Positions 51,227 to 58,353 of a stretch of DNA of 64,000 nucleotides are shown here, in pieces. The stretch covers positions 395,001 through 459,000 of the forward strand of contig JADJWQ010000002.1 in NCBI GenBank assembly GCA_016716265.1. The letters are read 5' to 3'. The stretch comes from Planctomycetota bacterium (GTDB taxonomy: Bacteria > Planctomycetota > UBA1135 > UBA2386). Position numbers and translations under genes: made by a program. Position 1 is the stretch's first letter. Each line of letters begins with the position of its first letter. A model generated the notes under the pieces. It did no database searches and had not been told where the DNA came from. It saw nothing but the letters and a program-made list of their open reading frames with translations.

Positions 51227-52294
51227 ATGTCCCGCGTGTTGTGCGCGATGTCCGGCGGCGTCGACAGCAGCGTCGCCGCACTGCTGCTCGCCGAGGCCGG
51301 CCACGAGGTCGTCGGCGTGTTCATGCGCAATGGTGTCAGGCCTGCGGTGGACGCCGCCGGCGCCACGGCCGCGCGCGCCGCCGAACGCTCGTGCTGCTCG
51401 GCGTCCGACGCGCGCGACGCGGAGGCCGTCGCGGCGCGGCTCGGCGTGCCCTTCTACGCGATCGACTACGCGCAGGAGTTCGGGCGGATCATCGACCACT
51501 TCGCCGACGAGTACCGCCGTGGGCGCACGCCGAACCCCTGTGTGCTGTGCAACCAGGACCTGAAGTTCGGGCACCTTTTCTCGCTCGCCGACGCGTTCGG
51601 TGCCGACGCGGTCGCGACCGGGCACTACGCGCGCAGCGTCGGCGGGCAGCTCCGCCGCGCGTGCGATGCCGACAAGGACCAGACCTACTACCTGTTCGGC
51701 GTCGCCCGCGGTGCGCTGCCGCGCGCGCGCTTCCCGCTCGGCGAGCTGACCAAGGCCGAGGTGCGCGAGCGCGCCCGCGCGGCCGGCCTCGCGACCGCCG
51801 CGAAGCCGGAGTCGATGGAGATCTGCTTCGTGACGAGCGGCGACTACCGCGATCTGGTGCGCACCCGCGGTGGCGCCGGGCGGCCGGGGCGCTTCGTCGA
51901 CCGTGACGGCCAGACGCTCGGCGCGCACGGCGGCGTCGGGCTGTTCACGATCGGGCAGCGCCGCGGGCTGCCGGCGCTCGGGGCACCGCACTACGTGGTC
52001 GCGATCCGGCCGGACGCGGGCGAGGTCGTGCTGGCGACCGCCGACGGCCTCGCCGGCCGCTCCGCGACCGTGCGCGCGGTCAACTGGCTGGTCGATCCGC
52101 CCGCCGGGCCGCTGCGCGCCGAGGTGCGGATCCGCGCGCGGATGGCGCCGGCGCCGGCGCGGTTGATCCCGCTGGACGGGGCCGCGGGCAGCGTCGAGCT
52201 GTGCTTCGACGACCCGGTGCGAGCGATCACACCGGGCCAGGCGGCGGTGTTCTACCGCGGCGAGGTGGTGCTCGGCGGCGGATGGCTCGACTGA
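51227..52294 (+). CDS. mnmA: tRNA-specific 2-thiouridylase MnmA
   Basis: Thiolates U34 of tRNA-Lys, -Glu and -Gln anticodons. 355 residues. The PP-loop ATP site is AMSGGVDSSVAALLL. The catalytic Cys pair lies in TPNPCVLCNQDLKFGHL and in MEICFVTSGDYRDL, and further family blocks are ATGHYAR, DKDQTYYLFG and FTIGQRRGLPALG. The start at ATG 51227 is fixed by the MSRVLCAMSGG beginning. It is monocistronic in appearance, with a stem-loop after the stop. Confidence 0.95.
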   Translation: MSRVLCAMSGGVDSSVAALLLAEAGHEVVGVFMRNGVRPAVDAAGATAARAAERSCCSASDARDAEAVAARLGVPFYAIDYAQEFGRIIDHFADEYRRGRTPNPCVLCNQDLKFGHLFSLADAFGADAVATGHYARSVGGQLRRACDADKDQTYYLFGVARGALPRARFPLGELTKAEVRERARAAGLATAAKPESMEICFVTSGDYRDLVRTRGGAGRPGRFVDRDGQTLGAHGGVGLFTIGQRRGLPALGAPHYVVAIRPDAGEVVLATADGLAGRSATVRAVNWLVDPPAGPLRAEVRIRARMAPAPARLIPLDGAAGSVELCFDDPVRAITPGQAAVFYRGEVVLGGGWLD

Positions 52295-52587
52295 TTTTCC
52301 GCGGAATCCTGCGGGATTCCGGGCCTGTCTCGGGTGTGGGGAGCGGTTAGCCTGTGGCCGTCCCGGAGCGGTCCGGGCGGTTTGGGAGCGGCGGGGGCCT
52401 CACGTCGAGCCACCGCCGGCCGAGCCACCGTGCGCCGGTGGCGACCAAGCAGTGGTGACTGACGACCGGTATCCGAGATGTTCCGCAACCGAGGCGATCG
52501 GCGTCCGACCCGACGGACGACCGCCGAGCCGGCCGCGGTGACGGACTCGAGGACCCGGCAACGACGCGACCCCGCGGAGGGGAACCC
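52295..52587 (+). other. Gap between mnmA and HU gene: stem-loop and promoter-like box
   Basis: This 293-base stretch has no supportable gene. It holds an 8-bp perfect stem-loop just after the mnmA stop (CGGAATCC 52302-52309, CGGATTCC-type partner 52314-52321, 4-base loop) without a following T-run, a TAGCCT box at 52348-52353, and a ~230-base leader ahead of the HU ATG. The leader could carry post-transcriptional control, but no known motif was recognised. Confidence 0.6.
52348..52353 (+). promoter_or_regulatory. -10-like hexamer TAGCCT (GGTTAGCCT) upstream of HU gene
   Basis: Within GGTTAGCCTG, the same form as before the pilin (GGTTACACT) and miaB (GGTTAGGAT) genes. It is 234 bases before the HU start, which implies a long 5' leader if used. 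Confidence 0.35.
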
Positions 52588-52875
52588 ATGAACAAGGCCC
52601 AACTGATCGAGGACGTCCAGCGCGAGCTGGGCGAGGATTGCACGAAGGCGCACGCCGAGCGCGTGGTCAACACGGTGCTGAACTGCATCGGCAAGGGGCT
52701 GACGGAGGACTCCAGCGTCCAGCTCGTCGGCTTCGGCACCTTCGAGGTGAAGCTGCGCCCGGAGCGCCAGGGCATGAACCCGCGCACCAAGGAGCCGATC
52801 CTGATCCCGGCGCAGCGCTCGGTGAAGTTCAAGCCCGGCGCGCGGCTCAAGGAGCAGGTCACGTCGAACAGCTGA
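52588..52875 (+). CDS. HU-family DNA-binding protein
   Basis: A 95-residue histone-like nucleoid protein. MNKAQLIEDVQRELGEDCTKAHAERVVNTVL forms the dimerising helices; VQLVGFGTFEVKLRPERQGMNPRTKEPI is the DNA-binding arm with the conserved GFGxF and RxGxNPxT motifs and the tip proline region. A strong ribosome-binding site (GGAGGGG) lies before ATG 52588, fitting an abundant protein. A 20-bp GC hairpin follows the stop. Confidence 0.93.
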   Translation: MNKAQLIEDVQRELGEDCTKAHAERVVNTVLNCIGKGLTEDSSVQLVGFGTFEVKLRPERQGMNPRTKEPILIPAQRSVKFKPGARLKEQVTSNS

Positions 52876-52876
52876 C

Positions 52877-52927
52877 CGGCGCGCGGCGCGCGCCGCGGTG
52901 CGGGTGAGCGGCGCGCGCCGCGCGCCG
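52877..52927 (+). terminator. Perfect 20-bp GC hairpin after the HU gene
   Basis: 52877-52896 and 52908-52927 are exact reverse complements, all G and C, with an 11-base loop, beginning one base after the HU stop codon. There is no T-run after it. It probably ends transcription without a U-tract or protects the HU mRNA 3' end. Confidence 0.65.
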
Positions 52928-53054
52928 TAGTGCACCCCCGCGGCTGCGCGCGCGGCCGGATTCCGGCAGCCGGGCTCAAGCTCCGGCGCCACCGGGCCGA
53001 TGTCTCCAGCGGCATGGCGGAAGGTCGCCGTGCACGTCCAGGAGTGCATCCACG

Positions 53055-53861
53055 ATGCGGAGCGTCGCGCCGACCCGGCCCCTGACTTGGGGCCTTCTTC
53101 TCGTCCTCGGTCTCGCCGGTTGCTCGGCGTCACGGCCCGCGAAGGTCGACGAGGACGCGTTCGATCAGCCGAACCCGATCCTGGCGGACGAGATCCGCCA
53201 GCGCGTCGACGAGATCCCGTACCAGCACCGCGAGGAGCTGTTCGACAACCTGCTGTGGCTGCAGCAGCGCGGCGAGGTCGCCATCCCGGCGCTGCTCGAC
53301 GGCCTGCGCAGCGACGAGCCGAAGGTGCGCTCGAACTGCGCGTGGGTGCTCGGCTCGATCGGCGACCGTCGCACGATCCCGGCGTTGCAGCCGCTCGTGC
53401 GCGACGACGTCGAGAGCGTGCGCCTCGAGGCCGCGCGCTCGCTCGTCAAGATGGGCGACCTGCGCCCGGCGCCGGTGCTGATCGAGGGTCTCGACAGCGA
53501 CAAGGTGCAGGTGCGCTACCTGTGCCACGAGGCGCTCAAGCGCGCGACGCTGCACGACTTCGACTACGACCACCTCGCCGAGGATCCGGTCGCGCGCGCG
53601 CAGGCGGTCTACCGCTGGCGCACGTGGTGGGCCGAGCAGAGCCAGGACCGGTTCTTCGCGTCGAACTACGCGCGCGACCACGGCATCGACACCGGCGAGG
53701 CGGCGCCCGTCGACGTGACGCCGCTCGGTCAGCCGGCGGCGCCGAGCGTCGAGACGGCGCCGGTCTGGATGCAGCAGGGCAGCCCCACGCCGCAGCCGGA
53801 CACCTCGGGGTCGTCGACGCCCAGGCAGCCGACCGGCGCGCAGGGCTCCAGCGACGGCTGA
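53055..53861 (+). CDS. HEAT-repeat lipoprotein
   Basis: A 268-residue lipoprotein: signal peptide with lipobox LGLAGC (Cys at ~residue 23). Residues ~60-160 are HEAT repeats (VAIPALLDGLRSDEPKVRSNCAWVLGSIGD, TIPALQPLVRDDVESVRLEAARSLVKMGD, PAPVLIEGLDSDKVQVRYLCHEALKRAT). An aromatic segment (YRWRTWWAEQSQDRFF) and a Pro/Ser/Gly-rich tail follow. It is probably an envelope scaffold. Its function is unknown. A Shine-Dalgarno-like AGGAG lies ~10 bases before ATG 53055. Confidence 0.8.
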   Translation: MRSVAPTRPLTWGLLLVLGLAGCSASRPAKVDEDAFDQPNPILADEIRQRVDEIPYQHREELFDNLLWLQQRGEVAIPALLDGLRSDEPKVRSNCAWVLGSIGDRRTIPALQPLVRDDVESVRLEAARSLVKMGDLRPAPVLIEGLDSDKVQVRYLCHEALKRATLHDFDYDHLAEDPVARAQAVYRWRTWWAEQSQDRFFASNYARDHGIDTGEAAPVDVTPLGQPAAPSVETAPVWMQQGSPTPQPDTSGSSTPRQPTGAQGSSDG

Positions 53862-53911
53862 GCCCGGACCGCTTCGCCGACCGCGGGGTGCGGCGCGCGG
53901 GAACCAGGGGT

Positions 53912-53917
53912 TACACT
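53912..53917 (+). promoter_or_regulatory. -10-like hexamer TACACT
   Basis: GGTTACACT, 40 bases before the pilin-like ATG at 53958, in an 84- to 96-base gap after the HEAT lipoprotein gene. Confidence 0.4.
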
Positions 53918-53957
53918 CGGGCTAGCCCCTCGGTTCCCCGCAGACGTGTCCCTCCCG

Positions 53958-54614
53958 ATGCACCGCGACTTCCGCACCGACCTCCGCGCCGCGGCCGGCT
54001 TCACTCTGATCGAGCTGCTGGTCGTCATCCTGATCCTCGGCATGCTCGCCGCGGCGTTCCTGCCCGACATCTTCAAGGTGTCGGGGCGCGCGGACAAAGC
54101 CGCCGACCAGCAGAACCTGCGCTGGCACTTCTCCACCTACCAGGAGTACTACCAGCGCTACAAGCAGACGCTGCCCCGCGGCACCGGGTCGAAGTTCGTC
54201 CTCGATCCGTGGGTGCGCGGCGTCGTGCAGCGCACGCCCGAGAACTTCGAGCGCTACTGGACCCCCGGCATCCAGGACCCGCACAAGGAGCAGCTCAAGA
54301 CGCTCGACCCCGAGACGATCTGGCGCAACCAGGACGAGATCACCTCGGAGGACACCAACTACGCCGGCCCCGGCCCCGAGCTGAAGCGCCAGCGCCTGTG
54401 GGGTGACGGCAAGCTGCCGCTGATGGCCGACGACAACCAGTTCGGCCCGGCCTTCACCGACCACACGATCAACATGCTGATGGGCGGTGGGCAGGTGCGC
54501 GAGCTGCTGCTCGACCCCGACCTGATCGCGGTCGGCTTCACCGGCGAGGAGGGCGACGTGTTCCCGGTCGGCGAGGGCTCGCCGCACCCCGACCTCGCCA
54601 AGCTCGAGAAGTGA
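53958..54614 (+). CDS. Type IV pilin-like / type II secretion pseudopilin
   Basis: A 218-residue protein with a class III signal: leader MHRDFRTDLRAAAG cut before F in GFTLIELLVVILILGMLAAAF, with the conserved Glu at +5. PilD-type peptidase would cleave and methylate it. The remaining globular part (STYQEYYQRYKQTLPRGTG, LMADDNQFGPAFTDHTINML) resembles the H-X9-DG-type pseudopilin-like proteins that are numerous in Planctomycetes, but no firm subtype is assigned. A GTG at 53946 could add four residues; ATG 53958 gives the more usual leader. No other secretion genes are adjacent. Confidence 0.82.
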   Translation: MHRDFRTDLRAAAGFTLIELLVVILILGMLAAAFLPDIFKVSGRADKAADQQNLRWHFSTYQEYYQRYKQTLPRGTGSKFVLDPWVRGVVQRTPENFERYWTPGIQDPHKEQLKTLDPETIWRNQDEITSEDTNYAGPGPELKRQRLWGDGKLPLMADDNQFGPAFTDHTINMLMGGGQVRELLLDPDLIAVGFTGEEGDVFPVGEGSPHPDLAKLEK

Positions 54615-54657
54615 GCGGCCGGCGGCGCGCCCGCGGCGCTGGGCGCGCACGCGGGGG

Positions 54658-54685
54658 TTGGTCGCGGGCGGCAGGGGGTTAGGAT
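54658..54685 (+). promoter_or_regulatory. Promoter-like TTGGTC-16-TAGGAT at the miaB start
   Basis: TTGGTC at 54658-54663, a 16-base spacer, then TAGGAT at 54680-54685 within GGTTAGGATG. The -10 overlaps the first in-frame ATG (54684), so an RNA from this promoter would begin close to 54692 and only the second ATG (54696) could be used, with almost no leader. Confidence 0.45.
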
Positions 54686-54695
54686 GCGCGGCCCG

Positions 54696-56123
54696 ATGGA
54701 CCGCGCCCCGCGCTACTACCTGCAGAGCTACGGCTGCCAGATGAACAAGCTCGACTCCGAGCTGGTCGAGAGCCGTCTGGTCGCCGCCGGCTACGAGCGC
54801 TCCGACGACGAGGCCGCCGCCGACGTCGTGCTGCTCAACACCTGCTCGGTGCGCCAGCACGCGGAGGACCGCGTGTGGAGCCGGCTCGGCGTGCTACGCC
54901 AGCTGAAGCGCGAGCGGCCGGAGCTGGTCGTCGGCGTGCTCGGCTGCATGGCGCAGGAGCACCGGCGCTACCTCCAGGCGCGCATGCCGCACGTCGATCT
55001 GGTGGTCGGGCCGTCGGCGTTCGGCGACATCGACGCGAAGGTCGCGGACGCGCGGGAGCGCAACGCCGGGCGCGCGGCGCGGGATCCGATCGCCGCCGCC
55101 GACGCCGGCGCGAACGGCCGCGCCGACGTGGTGCGCGGCGCCGGGATCCTCGCGGTCGACGGCGGCGTGTCGGGCGACGTGATCCGCCGCGACGTGCGCG
55201 TGCGGCCGCTGCAGAGCCAGGCCTACGTGTCGGTGATGCGCGGCTGCAACATGCCGTGCTCGTACTGCATCGTGCCGTCGACGCGCGGCGCCGAGGTCAG
55301 CCGGCCGCTCGACGCGATCGTCGAGGAGGCGCAGCGGCTGTGCGATGACGGCGTCACCGAGATCACGCTGCTCGGGCAGACCGTCAACGCGTACGGCCGC
55401 GACCTCGGCCGCGACGTGACGCTCGCGCAGCTGCTGCGCGCGCTGCACCGCATCCCGTCGCTGCGCCGGCTCGCGTTCATCACGTCGCACCCGAACTTCC
55501 TCAACCGCGAGCTGGTCGACGCGATCGCCGAGCTGCCGAAGGTGTCGCGCTTCCTGCACCTGCCGGCGCAGTCGGGCTCCGACGCGATGCTGAAGGCGAT
55601 GCGCCGCGGCTACACGTTCGACCGCTACCTCGCACGCGTCGAGCTGCTGAGGGAGCGCGCGCCCGACGTCGAGCTGCACTCGGACTGGATCGTCGGCTTC
55701 CCGGGCGAGACCGACGCCGACGTCGACCGGACGGTCGAGCTGATGGAGCGCGTGCGCTTCGCGCAGAGCTACGTCTTCAAGTACTCGCCGCGCCCGGGCA
55801 CCCGCGCGGCCGACGAGCTCGCGGACACGGTGCCGGAGAGCGTCAAGTCGGAGCGCAACGCGCGGCTGCTCGCCGTGCAGGAGCGCCACACGCGCGAGAA
55901 GAACGCGACGCTGGTCGGCACGATCCAGGAGGTGCTCGTCGAGGGCGACAGCAAGGTCGACGGCCGGCTCAGCGGTCGCACGCGCCACCATCGGATCGTG
56001 CACTTCGCCGCGTCCGAGCGCCGGCTGATCGGCCGCTACGTGCCGGTGCGGATCGAGCAGGCGCTCGGCCACTCGCTGGTCGGCCGACTGCTGGCGGAGG
56101 ACGCGGCCGAGGTGCCGGCGTGA
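54696..56123 (+). CDS. miaB: tRNA-2-methylthio-N6-dimethylallyladenosine synthase MiaB
   Basis: Radical-SAM methylthiotransferase modifying A37 of tRNAs. It has 475 residues in the order UPF0004, radical SAM, TRAM. The N-terminal cluster Cys are in SYGCQMNKLDSE, LLNTCSVRQHAEDRV and GVLGCMAQEH. The SAM cluster CxxxCxxC is RGCNMPCSYCIVPSTRG. Later blocks are LLGQTVNAYG and HSDWIVGFPGETDADVDRT. The TRAM domain begins near QEVLVEGDSK. An upstream ATG (54684) is preceded by an AGGGGG run but overlaps the promoter-like box, so 54696 is preferred; the difference is four residues. It is about 35 residues longer than usual because of an insert after ARERNAG. Confidence 0.94.
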   Translation: MDRAPRYYLQSYGCQMNKLDSELVESRLVAAGYERSDDEAAADVVLLNTCSVRQHAEDRVWSRLGVLRQLKRERPELVVGVLGCMAQEHRRYLQARMPHVDLVVGPSAFGDIDAKVADARERNAGRAARDPIAAADAGANGRADVVRGAGILAVDGGVSGDVIRRDVRVRPLQSQAYVSVMRGCNMPCSYCIVPSTRGAEVSRPLDAIVEEAQRLCDDGVTEITLLGQTVNAYGRDLGRDVTLAQLLRALHRIPSLRRLAFITSHPNFLNRELVDAIAELPKVSRFLHLPAQSGSDAMLKAMRRGYTFDRYLARVELLRERAPDVELHSDWIVGFPGETDADVDRTVELMERVRFAQSYVFKYSPRPGTRAADELADTVPESVKSERNARLLAVQERHTREKNATLVGTIQEVLVEGDSKVDGRLSGRTRHHRIVHFAASERRLIGRYVPVRIEQALGHSLVGRLLAEDAAEVPA

Positions 56124-57256
56124 GCCTCGGGCCGCGCGAGCAGTACCGGGCATGGATGCGCGAGGCGCTGGAGCTGGCGCTCCGCGGGCGGGGAGAGGTC
56201 GAGCCGAACCCGCGGGTCGGCGCGCTGGCGATCCGCGAGGGGCGCGTGGTCGGGCGCGGCTGGCACCGCCGGTGGGGCGGGCCCCACGCCGAGATCGAGG
56301 CGCTCGCGGACGCGCGCTACAACGGCCAGGGCGCGGACACCGTGGTCGTCACGCTCGAGCCCTGCTCGACGCCACCGGGCGTCGCCGGCAAGAAGACCCC
56401 GCCGTGCACCGCCGCGCTGATCGAGGCGGGCGTGCGCCGCGTCGTGGTCGGTGCGCAGGATCCCGACCCGCGGCACCGCGCGGTCGGCGTCGCCGCGCTC
56501 GAGGAGGCCGGGATCGAGGTCGTCGACGGCGTGCTCGCCGACGAGTGTCGGGCGATCAACGGGCCGTTCGAGCGCGCGCTCGGTCTGGACCGGCCGTGGA
56601 CGATCGCGAAGTACGCGATGACGCTCGATGGCAAGACTGCCGCGCCGACCGGCGAGTCGCGCTGGATCACCGGCCTGGACGCGCGCCGCGAAGTGCACCG
56701 GCTGCGCGCGTCGGTCGACGTCGTCGTCGTCGGCTTCCGCACCGCGCGGACCGACGACCCGGAGCTGACGGTCCGCCACGTCGACGGACCGCAGCCGCTG
56801 CGCGTCGTCGTCGACCCGTGGGCGGAGCTCGAGGAGCGCAGCAAGCTGGTGCGGACCGCGCGGGACGTGCCGCTGCTGCTGTTCGTCAGCGAGGACGCCG
56901 ACCCGGTCCGCGTCGACCGGCTGCGCGAGCTGGGCGTCGAGATCCGCGCGGTGCGCCCGGCCGAGGGCGGCCGCCGCCTGCACCTGCTCGATGCCTGGCG
57001 TGGCCTGCGCGCGGAGCGCGGCGCGCGCCGCGTGCTGGTCGAGGGCGGCGGCGGCCTGCTGGCGCAGCTGCTGGCCTGGGACCTGGTCGACCAGGTGATC
57101 GCCTACGTGGCGCCGAAGCTGGTCGGCGGCCGGTTCTCACCGACGCCGGTCGGCGGCGCCGGCAAGCCGTTCATGGCCGAGGCCTGGGGCTTCGACGACG
57201 TGTTCGTCCGCATGGTGGGCGACGACGTCGCGATCGGCGCGTTCAGGCGGCGCTGA
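56120..57256 (+). CDS. ribD: Bifunctional riboflavin deaminase/reductase RibD
   Basis: Two steps of riboflavin synthesis: deamination of diaminohydroxyphosphoribosylaminopyrimidine and NADPH reduction. It has 378 residues. The N-terminal zinc deaminase shows VEPNPRVGALAI, GGPHAEIEAL and EPCSTPPGV...TPPCTAALIEAG. The reductase half shows WTIAKYAMTLDGKTAAPTGE and VLVEGGGGLLAQLLAWDLVD. The GTG start overlaps the miaB stop as GTGA, so it is probably translated in coupling with miaB. No riboflavin riboswitch was seen and no other rib genes are near. Confidence 0.93.
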   Translation: MSLGPREQYRAWMREALELALRGRGEVEPNPRVGALAIREGRVVGRGWHRRWGGPHAEIEALADARYNGQGADTVVVTLEPCSTPPGVAGKKTPPCTAALIEAGVRRVVVGAQDPDPRHRAVGVAALEEAGIEVVDGVLADECRAINGPFERALGLDRPWTIAKYAMTLDGKTAAPTGESRWITGLDARREVHRLRASVDVVVVGFRTARTDDPELTVRHVDGPQPLRVVVDPWAELEERSKLVRTARDVPLLLFVSEDADPVRVDRLRELGVEIRAVRPAEGGRRLHLLDAWRGLRAERGARRVLVEGGGGLLAQLLAWDLVDQVIAYVAPKLVGGRFSPTPVGGAGKPFMAEAWGFDDVFVRMVGDDVAIGAFRRR

Positions 57257-57270
57257 GCGGCGCACGCGGC

Positions 57271-57288
57271 GCCGGCCGAGCGGCCGGC
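57271..57288. terminator. Short GC stem-loop between convergent genes
   Basis: GCCGGCC (57271-57277), loop GAGC, GGCCGGC (57282-57288) sits midway in the 41-base gap between ribD and the 13-haem cytochrome gene, which converge. It could serve both strands. There is no T-run. Confidence 0.45.
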
Positions 57289-57297
57289 CGCGGCGGC

Positions 57298-58353
57298 TCA
57301 CCGGTGGCACGCGTTGCAGTCGCTGCCGTTGTCGACGTGGGGCAGCGTCAGGCCGACGCCGTGGCACAGCCGGCAGTTCATGCTGGCGACGTGGTCCGGC
57401 GGCTTGGGCGGCGCCATGCGGTGGCTCGGCGCGTCCTTGTGACAGGTGTAGCAGGACGACGAGCGCAGCGGCTCGTGGCAGCCGAGGCAGTGGTTGTTGC
57501 GCGGGGCCCCGAACGAGCCGGCGTGGCTGAGCGGCACCGACTCGCGGTGGCAGCGATCGCAGAAGTCGGTGCGATGGCAGGCCGTGCAGCTCTCGCGGTC
57601 GACGCTCGCGTGCACGCCGTGGCCACGCAGGCGGAAGTAGTTGTTGTGGCTCTGCGGCTGCTGGTCGCGGTGGCAGTCCTGACAGGACGCCTCGGTGTGG
57701 CACAGCGAGCACTGGTTGACCAGCCCGTCGGTGTGCGCGCGCACGACCTGGCCGTGGCGGCGCTGCCAGTTGTGGTCGTGCGTCTGGGGCGCGCCGTTCG
57801 GACCGAGGTGCGAGTGGCAGGTCGCACAGTCGTTCGGCACCTGCCGGGTCGGCGTGCTGCTCTGCTCGTGGCAGGCCATGCAGTCGGCCATCGAGACCGC
57901 GACCGAGTCGTCGACGCGCTCGCTCTCGGTCATGTCGCCGTGGCACGCGGCGCAGTCGAGCTCCGCGTTGACGTGGCGCAGGTGCGAGAAGATCACCTCG
58001 TCGCTCAGCCGCGTCCGGCGCGGATTGACGAGCTTGCCGTCGGCGTCGAAGAACGCGCTCGGCTGCTTCTCGGGCGGCGTCTCCTCGGTGTCGATGCCGG
58101 AGTGGCACTGCATGCAGGCATCGAGGACCGGCATGCCGGGCGCGTCCTCGGAGCTCACCGTGTCGTGGCACATGTCGCACTCGAGGCCTTCCTCGGCGTG
58201 CTTCTTGTGATTGAACGCGGGGCCGGAGTCGGCGTCGGAGAGCGCGAAGAAGGCGCAGCCTGCCACGGTCGCGAGCAGGCCGATCGCGAGCGCCTTCGGC
58301 GTCGGGAGGCGGCGGGTTCGCCGCGCTGGATCGGTCGGGTTCAGAAGCGCCAT
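57298..58353 (-). CDS. Thirteen-CxxCH multihaem c-type cytochrome lipoprotein
   Basis: A 351-residue periplasmic cytochrome with 13 CxxCH motifs (from CDMCH near residue 59 to CNACHR at the C-terminus), about one haem per 25 residues, with many additional His for bis-His ligation. The N-terminal helix ends in a lipobox-like ATVAGC. Density and size resemble MtrA/DmsE-type decahaem cytochromes that fill outer-membrane barrels, but with three more motifs. Its 5' end overlaps the upstream barrel gene by 13 bases, strongly suggesting that the two proteins form one complex carrying electrons across the outer membrane. Confidence 0.88.
   Translation of the reverse strand: MALLNPTDPARRTRRLPTPKALAIGLLATVAGCAFFALSDADSGPAFNHKKHAEEGLECDMCHDTVSSEDAPGMPVLDACMQCHSGIDTEETPPEKQPSAFFDADGKLVNPRRTRLSDEVIFSHLRHVNAELDCAACHGDMTESERVDDSVAVSMADCMACHEQSSTPTRQVPNDCATCHSHLGPNGAPQTHDHNWQRRHGQVVRAHTDGLVNQCSLCHTEASCQDCHRDQQPQSHNNYFRLRGHGVHASVDRESCTACHRTDFCDRCHRESVPLSHAGSFGAPRNNHCLGCHEPLRSSSCYTCHKDAPSHRMAPPKPPDHVASMNCRLCHGVGLTLPHVDNGSDCNACHR

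Noticed and set aside
52302..52321. Classical Rho-independent terminator after mnmA
   Set aside because: A good 8-bp stem exists but no T-run follows on either strand, so it is described only as a stem-loop.
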